Shown: in pieces, positions 40,328 through 47,471 of the stretch
Layout: every line of letters starts with the position of its first letter
Position numbering within the stretch: position 1 is the first letter of the stretch
Source: Pseudonocardia sp. 73-21
GTDB taxonomy: Bacteria > Actinomycetota > Actinomycetes > Mycobacteriales > Pseudonocardiaceae
Assembly: GCF_001899645.1 (NCBI RefSeq)
Contig: NZ_MKVV01000045.1
Span: 24,479 to 88,478, forward strand
Reading direction: 5' to 3'
DNA length: 64,000 bases
Translations under genes and position numbers: made by a program
Notes under the pieces: model-generated
Told to the model about the DNA's origin: nothing
Databases searched by the model: none
What the model saw: only the letters and a program-made list of their open reading frames with translations

Positions 40328-41710
40328 CTATTCCTGCACGTGGTCGGCGAAGTTCTGCTCCACGCGCTCCGCGGTGCGGGTGTGCCACCACCCCAGTCCG
40401 AGCAGGAACGGGTAGACCAGCACCCCGAGCAGCAGCCAGGGCAGCCGCAGGCCCAGCACGTCGAACTCGCCGATGGCCGGGAACAGCGCGAACAGCAGGG
40501 GCAGGGTCCCCAGCGTCACGCCGGCAACCGCGGCGAACCGGAGCGCCACCATGAGCTGCGTGCCGATGAGGTTGCTGCGCAACAGCGCGCCGACGGCTGT
40601 CGCCTCCTGGATGTCCACGACCGTGCGCACCGGACGGGCCACGCCCTTGCGCTCGGCGAGCACCACCCGGACCCGCTTGGGCGAGTCGGCATCCGCGCCG
40701 TCGGTGCGCGGTGCCCGAGCAGCGCGCGGCATCTCCGCCGCGCGCTGCTCGGGCACCGCGATCGCCCCGGGCGGTGGGGGGTGCACCGGGGGCGGGGGCA
40801 GGGCGTTCGCCGACCACAGGATCTCGTCGTGCTCGGTGCCGTCCGGCACGAAGTCGTCGTCGTCGTCGACGTCGTCGAGGACCGGTCCACCACGGACCGG
40901 ACCGACCGGGCCGTCGGGGATCGGCCCGTCGAGGACGGGAGCGGTCAGGGGACCGGGATCGGGGTCCCGTGGCGGCCCTCCGGAAACGGGGGTGCCGGCG
41001 GGCGGGGTGAACGGACGCGGCGGGGTGGCCGTCCACGCCCCCGCGGGCGGCGCGGCGTTCGGGGGCGGCGCGGCGTTCGGGGGCGGCGCGGCGTTCGGGG
41101 GCGGCGCCACGTTCGGGGGCGGCGTGGGCCGGCCCGGCTGGGTGACGTGCACCGGCGTCACCGGCGGCGCGGTGGGCGTCGGCGGTGCGGGCAGGACCGG
41201 TGCCGACAGCAGTCGGGCAGCAGCCGCGCCGTAGGGTCTCGCGGGTGCACCGGTGCGCCCCGCGGCCGGCTTCGCCGGGACACCGGACGGCAGCGACGGG
41301 CCACCGAGCACCGGACGATCACGCGCGGAACGGTCGGGGCCGGTCCAGGCCTCGGTGTCGCCGTAGGCCCCGGCGGGCCCGCGCCGGGGCAGCTTCGGCG
41401 GCCGGGGCGGACCGACGGGCGCCGGAGCCTCGGCGGCGGGATCCGGTGTGGCGGTGGAGTGCCGGGGGACGTAGCCCACGGCGGTGCTGGGGTCGGGGTT
41501 GTCCCGGCGCGCGTGGCGTCCGCCGGTACCGGAGCTCTTCGCCGCGATCCGGCGGGCGATCTCGTCCTGCAGCCACAGGGAGCCCGAGTCGGTCTTCTTG
41601 TCGCAGTGGTCGGGCTCGTCCGCGGGGTCGGGCGCCGTCGACGGCGGGGCGGCGCTGTTCTGCGCCTCCGCGGGGAAACGAACGTCGGCGCCATCGACGG
41701 ACGTGCTCAC
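40328..41710 (-). CDS. Proline-rich protein with C-terminal DUF485-like two-helix module
   Basis: 460 aa, GTG start. Residues 1-340 are low complexity, Pro/Ala/Gly-rich, with four near-identical PPPN(V/A)A repeats near residues 198-222 and an acidic patch DDVDDDDDFVPDG. The last 100 residues contain an arginine-rich lead (SPKRVRVVLAERKGV), two helices (about 375-400 and 410-435) and a HTRTAERVEQNF tail. In layout and position this matches the small DUF485 partner of SSS symporters. The long N-terminus is probably a cytoplasmic, disordered interaction region. A 22-bp perfect inverted repeat lies within the gene. Confidence 0.72.
   Translation of the reverse strand: MSTSVDGADVRFPAEAQNSAAPPSTAPDPADEPDHCDKKTDSGSLWLQDEIARRIAAKSSGTGGRHARRDNPDPSTAVGYVPRHSTATPDPAAEAPAPVGPPRPPKLPRRGPAGAYGDTEAWTGPDRSARDRPVLGGPSLPSGVPAKPAAGRTGAPARPYGAAAARLLSAPVLPAPPTPTAPPVTPVHVTQPGRPTPPPNVAPPPNAAPPPNAAPPPNAAPPAGAWTATPPRPFTPPAGTPVSGGPPRDPDPGPLTAPVLDGPIPDGPVGPVRGGPVLDDVDDDDDFVPDGTEHDEILWSANALPPPPVHPPPPGAIAVPEQRAAEMPRAARAPRTDGADADSPKRVRVVLAERKGVARPVRTVVDIQEATAVGALLRSNLIGTQLMVALRFAAVAGVTLGTLPLLFALFPAIGEFDVLGLRLPWLLLGVLVYPFLLGLGWWHTRTAERVEQNFADHVQE
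40708..40759. repeat. 22-bp perfect inverted repeat inside coding sequence
   Basis: The left arm 40708-40729 and right arm 40738-40759 are exact reverse complements around an 8-nt loop. The core GTGCCCGAGCAGCGCGCGG pairs with CCGCGCGCTGCTCGGGCAC. It lies in the low-complexity coding region just before the membrane module of the proline-rich protein. A stem this long in mRNA or single-stranded DNA would be very stable. Confidence 0.9.
41042..41125. repeat. In-frame short tandem repeat coding PPPN(V/A)A
   Basis: Four tandem copies of an 18-bp unit (core GGCGCGGCGTTCGGGGGC on the plus strand) encode PPPNVA followed by three PPPNAA in the minus-strand protein. Copies 2-4 are almost identical, indicating recent slippage or unequal crossing-over. 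Copy number is expected to vary between strains. Confidence 0.85.
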
Positions 41711-41743
41711 CGCCGTCCGCCTCTCAACGCGGGAGGTCCCGGG

Positions 41744-42619
41744 TCATCGCTGGCTCCACGCCTGCTTCGTGGCGCGCACCAGCCGGTCCTTCAGCTCGCG
41801 GGTGTGGCGGCGGCTGACGGGCAGCTCGGCGCAGTCCGGCCCGTTGCCGACGCGCACGACGTAACCGGAGCCCGACAGGCGCAGCTCGGTGACCAGCGGC
41901 AACGACACCAGGAACGACCGGTGGATGCGCACGAACCCGGCGTCGCGCCAGCGGTCCTCGAGCACCGACAGCGGGATGCGGACCAGGTGGCTGCCCTCGT
42001 GGGTGTGCAGCCGGGCGTAGTCGCCCTGGGCCTCGACGTAGCGCACCGCCGAGCGGGGCACGAGCTTCGTGGTGCCGGCGAGCTCGACCGGGATGACCTC
42101 GTCCTCGCCGTTCTCCTCGCGGACCGGCTCCGCCACGCCGCTGGTGCGGCGCACGAGGATGCGGTCGATGGCGGCGGAGAGGCGCTCGGCGCGCAGGGGC
42201 TTGAGGAGGTAGTCCTCCGCCCCCACCTCGTAGGCGTCGACGGCGCGGTCGTCGTGGGCGGTCACGAACACCACGGCGGGCGGGACAGCCATGGAGGAGA
42301 ACACGCGCGCGAGCTCCAGACCGTCGAGGCCGGGCATCCGGATGTCGAGGAACACGACCTCGACGTCGGTGCGCTCGGCCACCCGCAGGCCGGTCATCGG
42401 GTTGGCCATGCCGCGCCCGGCGGCCTGACCGGCCGGCTGGGCCTCCCGCACGCCCTGGCGGCTGTTGAGCACCCGCAGCGCGTCGGTGGCGTTGGACGCC
42501 TTGAGGACCACGCCGACGCGCGGCTCCTCGTTCAGGAGGTAGGCGAGTTCTTCGAGGGCCGGCTCCTCGTCATCCACCGCGAGGACGACCAGGCCGCCGG
42601 AGCTGTCGTTGCTGTCCAC
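41744..42619 (-). CDS. LytTR-family response regulator
   Basis: 291 aa. The receiver domain opens with VLAVDDEEPALEELAYLL and has its phospho-acceptor in VVFLDIRMPGLDGLEL, then VVFVTAHDDRAVDAYEVGA and YLLKPLRAERL. The LytTR DNA-binding domain runs from about residue 195 (VRYVEAQGDYARLHTHEG, then FVRIHRSFLVSLPLV). A roughly 26-residue Gly/Ala/Gln-rich insert (near residues 55-80) interrupts the receiver before the Asp strand and is unusual. A LytS-type kinase lies 1.5 kb away at 44168, and the symporter operon is downstream, so it may control carboxylate uptake. Confidence 0.9.
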   Translation of the reverse strand: MDSNDSSGGLVVLAVDDEEPALEELAYLLNEEPRVGVVLKASNATDALRVLNSRQGVREAQPAGQAAGRGMANPMTGLRVAERTDVEVVFLDIRMPGLDGLELARVFSSMAVPPAVVFVTAHDDRAVDAYEVGAEDYLLKPLRAERLSAAIDRILVRRTSGVAEPVREENGEDEVIPVELAGTTKLVPRSAVRYVEAQGDYARLHTHEGSHLVRIPLSVLEDRWRDAGFVRIHRSFLVSLPLVTELRLSGSGYVVRVGNGPDCAELPVSRRHTRELKDRLVRATKQAWSQR

Positions 42620-42756
42620 GATCTCCTCATCCTGCGTGTCCGGTGCGGACCGGCCCTCCGGCGATCAGCCCCGGGGTCGGTCGTCGACCATGGTGACGGT
42701 GAATCCGTGTGAGTGCCAGGGTTCAGCACCAATCGGGTTCATTCGATCACACCCTG

Positions 42757-43635
42757 CTACAAACCGTACCGCGCCCAGGCGGCCCTGACCCGTGCAGCCT
42801 CCGCGAAACCCAGCAGGAGATCCGCACCTGCGGCGGGTGAGCCCGCGAGGCCCAGCCGGGCGAGCAGCGGTTTGCGGCCCTCCACGGGCACGAGCTCAGC
42901 GTCCGGGAACCGTTCGGTGAGCACCCCGCGCGCCGTGCCCAGCCCGTCGATCAGACCGAGCTCCAGCGCCCGCGCCCCGGTCCACACCTCACCGGTGAAC
43001 AGGTCGCCCTGCAGCTTCGCGCCCCTGAGTCGATCACCTCTGCGGGACACGACCCAGTCCTTGAACATGGTGTGCAGCTGGTCCTGCAGGCCGTGCAGCC
43101 ACTCGACGTCCTCGGACTTCTCCGGCAGGAACGGATCGAGCCGCGACTTCGACTCCCCGGCCGTGTAGAGCCGCCGCTCGATCCCGAAGCGCTCGATCAG
43201 CCCGTCGAGGCCGAAGCTCTGGGTGATGACCCCGATCGAGCCCACCAGCGACGTCGGGTGCGCGTAGATCTCGTCGGCGGCGCAGGCCAGCCAGTACCCG
43301 CCCGACGCCGCCACGTCCTCGCAGAAGGCCAGCACGGGCACCTCGTGCTCGGCGGCGAGACCCCGGATGCGGTCGGCCACCAGCGCTGACTGGGTGGGTG
43401 ATCCCCCGGGTGAGTTCACCAGGAGCGCCACGGCCGCGAGCCCGTCGGGGGCGAACGCCCGCTCGAGCGTCTTCTCCATGGTGGTCGCGTTGATCACCGC
43501 GCGGGGCACCGGCCCGGCCGAGGACGCGATCACCCCCTGCAGGCGGACCATCGAGACGACGGATCTGTCGCCCCGCTCCCCCAGGCGTCCGGGGAGATGG
43601 GAGGCGAGCCGGTCGGGGATGCGCAACGCGTCCAT
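42757..43635 (-). CDS. S49-family signal peptide peptidase (SppA-like)
   Basis: 292 aa serine peptidase of the S49 family. The core reads LLVNSPGGSPTQSALVADRI, FCEDVAASGGYWLACAADE (nucleophile Ser in ASGGY) and TSLVGSIGVI. The catalytic Lys lies in TAGESKSRLDPF. It has no clear N-terminal membrane anchor, unlike E. coli SppA, so it may act as a soluble or peripheral enzyme that degrades cleaved signal peptides or similar peptides. It sits between the response regulator and its presumed kinase without obvious functional link. Confidence 0.88.
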   Translation of the reverse strand: MDALRIPDRLASHLPGRLGERGDRSVVSMVRLQGVIASSAGPVPRAVINATTMEKTLERAFAPDGLAAVALLVNSPGGSPTQSALVADRIRGLAAEHEVPVLAFCEDVAASGGYWLACAADEIYAHPTSLVGSIGVITQSFGLDGLIERFGIERRLYTAGESKSRLDPFLPEKSEDVEWLHGLQDQLHTMFKDWVVSRRGDRLRGAKLQGDLFTGEVWTGARALELGLIDGLGTARGVLTERFPDAELVPVEGRKPLLARLGLAGSPAAGADLLLGFAEAARVRAAWARYGL

Positions 43636-44167
43636 CCCGCCACGCTACGCGGAAGGGCCGGACCTGTGAGCTGTGCGGAGCGCCTCTGGCGGCCCCTGAA
43701 CAGTGATCACACGGGCGGGCCTCGACCGAGCGGCGGCAGCGGGGCTCGGACGGGTGGGCGGCCGGGCGAGGCGCGGCCCGCGGGTGGGCGATCCGGCGAG
43801 GACGCAGAGGACCCATCGACCTTCGACGAAGGTGATCGACACGATCAGTGCGTCTGCGCCCCACCAGGACGATTCCGTGCGGACGGCCCCGATCACCGCG
43901 CGCGTCGGCCGACCATGATCGGCGTCCGCCGCACCTCAGTGCCCAGCGTGGGGCGATGTCGTACGAGCTGCGGCGATCATGACGGGAGCGGCGGACCGCT
44001 CGATCCCCACCGTCCCGGGCACGATCCACGCCTCCGCCCGACGGCCCCTTGCCCATGATCACCCACCGGGGGCCTTCCACCGCACCCCACACGGCTGCGC
44101 GTCCCCCAACGATGATCACCACCGTCCGCCCGGCTTCCGCCCCGTGTCCGCCGTCCCCGGACGACGG
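43636..44167. other. 532-bp gene-free stretch with repeated TGATC motifs
   Basis: No convincing gene is found between the sppA start and the kinase stop. Recurrent motifs are GTGATCAC (43703), CGATCACCG (43890), CCATGATCGG (43913), GCGATCATG (43973), CCATGATCACC (44053) and CGATGATCACC (44110). A small palindrome ACCTTCGACGAAGGT is near 43819. A possible 83-codon minus-strand frame (43645-43896) has no recognisable product. The region may hold the sppA promoter and protein-binding sites. Confidence 0.6.
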
Positions 44168-45373
44168 TCAGACGCGGATGCCCGCCCGGAACTTCGGCAC
44201 GCGCAGGGTGATCTTCATGCCCGCGCCCAACGCCGTGTCCACCACCAGGCCGAAGTCGTCGCCGAACGTGGAGCGCATCCGGTCGTCGACGTTGCCCAGG
44301 CCGACGTGGGCGCCGGAGAGGTGGGCGTCGTCGAGGTCCTCGGTGAGCCGGGACGGGTCCATGCCGATCCCGTCGTCCTCGACGATGATCACGCACTCGG
44401 CGCCGGCGTTCTCCGCGGTGATGGTGATCGTGCCGCCGTTGGGCTTGCTCGCCAGCCCGTGCCGCACGGCGTTCTCCACCAGCGGCTGCAGGGCCAGGAA
44501 CGGCAGCACCACCGACAGCACCTCGGGCGCGATCTGCAGCTTGATGTTGAGCCGGGCGCCGAAGCGGGCCTTCTCCAGCCGCACGTAGCGCTCGATGTTG
44601 TTGAGCTCGTCCTGCAGCGTGGTGAACTCGCCCGCGGTGCGGAAGGAGTAGCGCGTGAAGTCGGCGAACTCGATGAGCAGCTCGCGGGCCCGCACCGGGT
44701 CGGTGCGGATGAACGACGCGATGGTGGTGAGCGCGTTGTAGACGAAGTGCGGGGAGATCTGCGCGCGCAGGGCGCGGACCTCGGCGCGGCCGAGCCGGGC
44801 CCGCGATTCGTCGAGCTCGGCGAGCTCCAGCTGGCTGGAGACGTAGCGCGCGACCTCGGCGGTGGCCCGCAGCAGCACCGGGCCCGCGGTGGCGGTGGTG
44901 AGCGCGGCCAGGGTGCCGACGATGGCCCCGTCGGTCTCCAGCGGCACCACGACGATGCCGCGGACCACGCAGTCGGTGCGTTCGCACGTGATGGCCGAGT
45001 GCGACATCACCTGCTGGCGCCCGGTGGAGATCACCTGGTCGGCGAGCCCGCGGACGTCGGGTTCGTGCTGGTCGGCGTCGCCGTCCCAGCCGAGGGTGTT
45101 GCCGCGGTTGTCGGTCATCGACAGCGCGCAGGTGTCGAGCAGCTGGCGCAGGTAGGGCAGCGCGAACGACGCCGAGTTCGGCGAGAGCCCCTCCCGCAGG
45201 GCGGGCGCGGCCAGCGCCACGGTGTGCAGCGTGGCGAAGGTGGCGCGCTCCAGCGGCGTGGCGAAGGTGTTGCGGCGGTTGCGGACGAAGTAGAAGATCG
45301 CGATGGCGATGCTGGCCACCGCGAGGGCGATGAGCCCGAAGAACAGCGTGGACGTCGAGAGCAGGTCCCCCAC
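44168..45373 (-). CDS. LytS-type sensor histidine kinase
   Basis: 401 aa. One N-terminal helix (LFFGLIALAVASIAIAIFYF) is followed by a GAF-like sensing region containing Cys residues in CALSM and CERTDCVVRG. The HisKA_7TM/LytS catalytic core shows the phospho-acceptor His in ALRAQISPHFVYNALTTIAS, and the ATPase N-box in LQPLVENAVRHGL and EDDGIGMD. GGAGG lies 9 nt before the GTG at 45373. It lacks the multi-helix 5TMR-LYT sensor, so it may sense a cytoplasmic signal. The LytTR regulator at 41744 is the likely partner. Confidence 0.9.
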   Translation of the reverse strand: MGDLLSTSTLFFGLIALAVASIAIAIFYFVRNRRNTFATPLERATFATLHTVALAAPALREGLSPNSASFALPYLRQLLDTCALSMTDNRGNTLGWDGDADQHEPDVRGLADQVISTGRQQVMSHSAITCERTDCVVRGIVVVPLETDGAIVGTLAALTTATAGPVLLRATAEVARYVSSQLELAELDESRARLGRAEVRALRAQISPHFVYNALTTIASFIRTDPVRARELLIEFADFTRYSFRTAGEFTTLQDELNNIERYVRLEKARFGARLNIKLQIAPEVLSVVLPFLALQPLVENAVRHGLASKPNGGTITITAENAGAECVIIVEDDGIGMDPSRLTEDLDDAHLSGAHVGLGNVDDRMRSTFGDDFGLVVDTALGAGMKITLRVPKFRAGIRV

Positions 45374-45458
45374 GTCAGTCCACCTCCCCCCGTACTCTCG
45401 CCCGGGCCATGATCCCGGCACCGTCCAGCGTGTGGCCTGCGCTCCGATGCACTCGGCG

Positions 45459-46334
45459 CTACCGGACCAACCGTGACAGCCGACGGTCGGCGAGCGGTCT
45501 GCCACCGGTCTGGCAGCGGGGACAGTACTGGAACGACTTCGTCGCGAAGGAGACCTCCCGCACGGTGTCACCGCACACCGGGCACGGCAGGCCGGTGCGC
45601 GCGTGCACGCGGAGCCCGGAGCGCTTCTCGCCCTTGAGCTCGGCCGCCTTTTGTCCCACCGACCGGTCGACGGCGTCGGTGAGCACCGAGCGCATGGCGG
45701 CGTACAGGGCATCCACCTGATCGGGGCCGAGCCGCCCCGACGCCGCGTACGGCGACACGTGTGCGGTGTGCAGGATCTCGTCGCTGTAGGCGTTGCCGAT
45801 GCCCGCGAGCACGGTCTGCTCGACGAGCAGCGTCTTGATCCGCTCGGTGTGGCCCCGCAGCAGCTCCGCGAACTCCTCGGCCGAGAGCGCCAGCGCGTCG
45901 GGGCCGAGCCGGGCGATACCCGGGACCTCCCGGGGTTCGTGCACCAGATAGACGGCGAGGCGCTTCTGGGTACCGGCCTCGGTGAGGTCGAACCCGGGAC
46001 CGCCGACGTGGTCGAGGTGCACCCGCAGCTCCAACGGGCCGCGGCCGGGCCTGGGCGGGGTCGCACCGGCGGAGTCGTGCCAGCGCATCCAGCCCGCGCG
46101 GGACAGATGGGTGATGAGGTGCAACTGGTCGTCCGGCCGGTCGGCGAACTCGACGGCGAGGAACTTTCCGTACCGCGCCGCCCCCGTGACGACGCGGCCG
46201 GCCAGCGACTGCACCGGCGGGTCGAACGTCTTGACCGCACTCATCGACGCGACGTCCACCCGCGCGACGGGGCGGTAGATCGCGTTCTCGCGCAGGTGGT
46301 GGGCCAGGGCCTCGATCTCGGGGAGCTCAGGCAC
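45459..46334 (-). CDS. Fpg/Nei family DNA glycosylase
   Basis: 291 aa bifunctional base-excision glycosylase/AP lyase. The mature N-terminus PELPEIEAL provides the catalytic Pro and Glu, with KFLAVEF (Lys) and GIGNAYSDEILHTAHVSP (helix-two-turn-helix) further on. The zinc finger CPVCGDTVREVSFATKSFQY, CPRC closes the protein. It removes oxidised bases. The catalytic and DNA-binding residues are present; whether it acts more like Fpg or endonuclease VIII is not settled by sequence. Confidence 0.92.
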   Translation of the reverse strand: MPELPEIEALAHHLRENAIYRPVARVDVASMSAVKTFDPPVQSLAGRVVTGAARYGKFLAVEFADRPDDQLHLITHLSRAGWMRWHDSAGATPPRPGRGPLELRVHLDHVGGPGFDLTEAGTQKRLAVYLVHEPREVPGIARLGPDALALSAEEFAELLRGHTERIKTLLVEQTVLAGIGNAYSDEILHTAHVSPYAASGRLGPDQVDALYAAMRSVLTDAVDRSVGQKAAELKGEKRSGLRVHARTGLPCPVCGDTVREVSFATKSFQYCPRCQTGGRPLADRRLSRLVR

Positions 46335-46343
46335 GCGGCGTCC

Positions 46344-46793
46344 TCAGTTCACCGGCTGCAGCGGGCTGTCGGCGTGGCCGGGAGTGCCCTGCGACCGGAG
46401 CCTGCGGGTGACGATCCGGATCTCCTCGCGGGCCTTGGCGCTGCCGCGGACGTGCCCGGTCCAGCGTTCGGCCGGCTGGTCGTAGCTGCCCGCAGTTTCG
46501 GCCACCACCGTCCACGGCCGGCGCAGCCACCAGCGGAACGGGAAGAACAGCACGACGACGATGGCGACGGCCCACAGGTACCAGGGGATGTGCACCATCT
46601 TCGGGGACCACACGACGAGGATGACCCAGAAGACGAACAGCGCCGACAGCACGAGGACCGCGGCGCCGCGGCCGCCGTCGACGTCGTGCTCGAAGTCGTC
46701 ACCGGTGGCGGGCAGCGACCACTCGATGTTGCGGCGCACGGACCAGCTACGGCCGTCGACGCCCACCACTGTCTTGGTTCCCACGACGTCCAC
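46344..46793 (-). CDS. Small two-helix membrane protein (DUF983-like, tentative)
   Basis: 149 aa. A conserved soluble lead (VVGVDGRSWSVRRNIEWSLP) is followed by two helices (AAVLVLSALFVFWVILVVW and PWYLWAVAIVVVLFFPFRWW). A charged tail with a conserved RPWTVVAET and REEIRIVTRRL follows. Members of this actinobacterial group are sometimes labelled DUF983; I could not confirm that. It lies 9 bp upstream of the glycosylase gene on the same strand, so the two are probably co-transcribed. Function unknown. Confidence 0.75.
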   Translation of the reverse strand: MDVVGTKTVVGVDGRSWSVRRNIEWSLPATGDDFEHDVDGGRGAAVLVLSALFVFWVILVVWSPKMVHIPWYLWAVAIVVVLFFPFRWWLRRPWTVVAETAGSYDQPAERWTGHVRGSAKAREEIRIVTRRLRSQGTPGHADSPLQPVN

Positions 46794-46884
46794 TTTCCCA
46801 CATCGCGGGCACCGTGTCGGCGTGCGTTGAGGTGGAAGCGGTGGGCGGGATCACGATCTCCGTCGGGCAATCGAGTTGCCGATC

Positions 46885-46961
46885 TTTTCGTGCCGGTTCA
46901 TGCTTGGGCCACGCAAGTCGTTGGTTGTTACAAGCAAAGCATTGGTAAAGGCGGTGACGAC
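46885..46961 (+). promoter_or_regulatory. Candidate MarR operator/promoter
   Basis: This AT-richer tract ahead of the MarR gene holds two imperfect inverted motifs, GCTTGGGCCACGCAAG and TTGTTACAAGCAA, near 46908-46945. CTTG and CAAG half-sites recur, as in operators of MarR regulators that control their own drug-export operon. The assignment is by motif and position only. Confidence 0.5.
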
Positions 46962-47471
46962 ATGAGCGTGGACGTGAACGGCCCCGGTATCGACACGGAC
47001 ACCGGCGAGATGATCGACGCGGATCGTATCGGCCAGCAGCTCGTGCGCCTGCTCCGTGTCGTCGCGAGGATGCGCCACCAGGGGGGCGACGTCGCCGTCG
47101 GGCACGTACTGGCGGAGCTGCTCGAACGCGGCCCGCAGCGGGTAGGCGAGCTCGCCCAGTCCCTGGGCACCGACCCGTCCACCGTCAGCCGCCAGGTCAC
47201 CGCACTCGTCGAGGCGGGCCTGGTCGAGCGCCGCGCCCACCCGGACGACGGACGGGCCCACCTGCTGGCCGCCACCGAGTCCGGGACGCACCGCTGCGTC
47301 GCCGGCCGCCGCCGTCGCATCGAGGTGGTCGGGGCTGTACTGGCCGACTGGCCCGCGGAGGACCAGCGGCGCCTCGCCGAACTGCTCGGGCGCTTCGCCG
47401 ACGACATGCTCGCGAACCACATGCCGGAAGGGGACGCGCGGACCACCCGCCGTCCAGGAGGAGAGAACTGA
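46962..47471 (+). CDS. MarR-family transcriptional regulator
   Basis: 169 aa winged-helix regulator. Helices AVGHVLAELLERGPQRVGEL and the recognition region TDPSTVSRQVTALVEAGLVE are followed by the wing ERRAHPDDGRAHLLAAT, the standard MarR signature. Its stop overlaps the transporter start (TGATG, with AGGAGGAG before it). It very likely represses this operon and responds to a transported compound. Confidence 0.92.
   Translation: MSVDVNGPGIDTDTGEMIDADRIGQQLVRLLRVVARMRHQGGDVAVGHVLAELLERGPQRVGELAQSLGTDPSTVSRQVTALVEAGLVERRAHPDDGRAHLLAATESGTHRCVAGRRRRIEVVGAVLADWPAEDQRRLAELLGRFADDMLANHMPEGDARTTRRPGGEN

Noticed and set aside
41042..41125. Possible CRISPR-like array
   Set aside because: The units are directly adjacent without spacers and encode an in-frame PPPNAA repeat.
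38351..42712. Very long plus-strand open frame (1453 codons) opposite the symporter and regulator genes
   Set aside because: It runs antisense to several clear genes, is rich in Arg, Gln, His and Gly, and has no recognisable domain; it is a by-product of high GC.
43645..43896. Possible 83-codon minus-strand gene
   Set aside because: It lacks a ribosome site and known homology, and its second half turns Arg/Pro-rich like a non-coding frame. It is kept only as part of the gene-free stretch.
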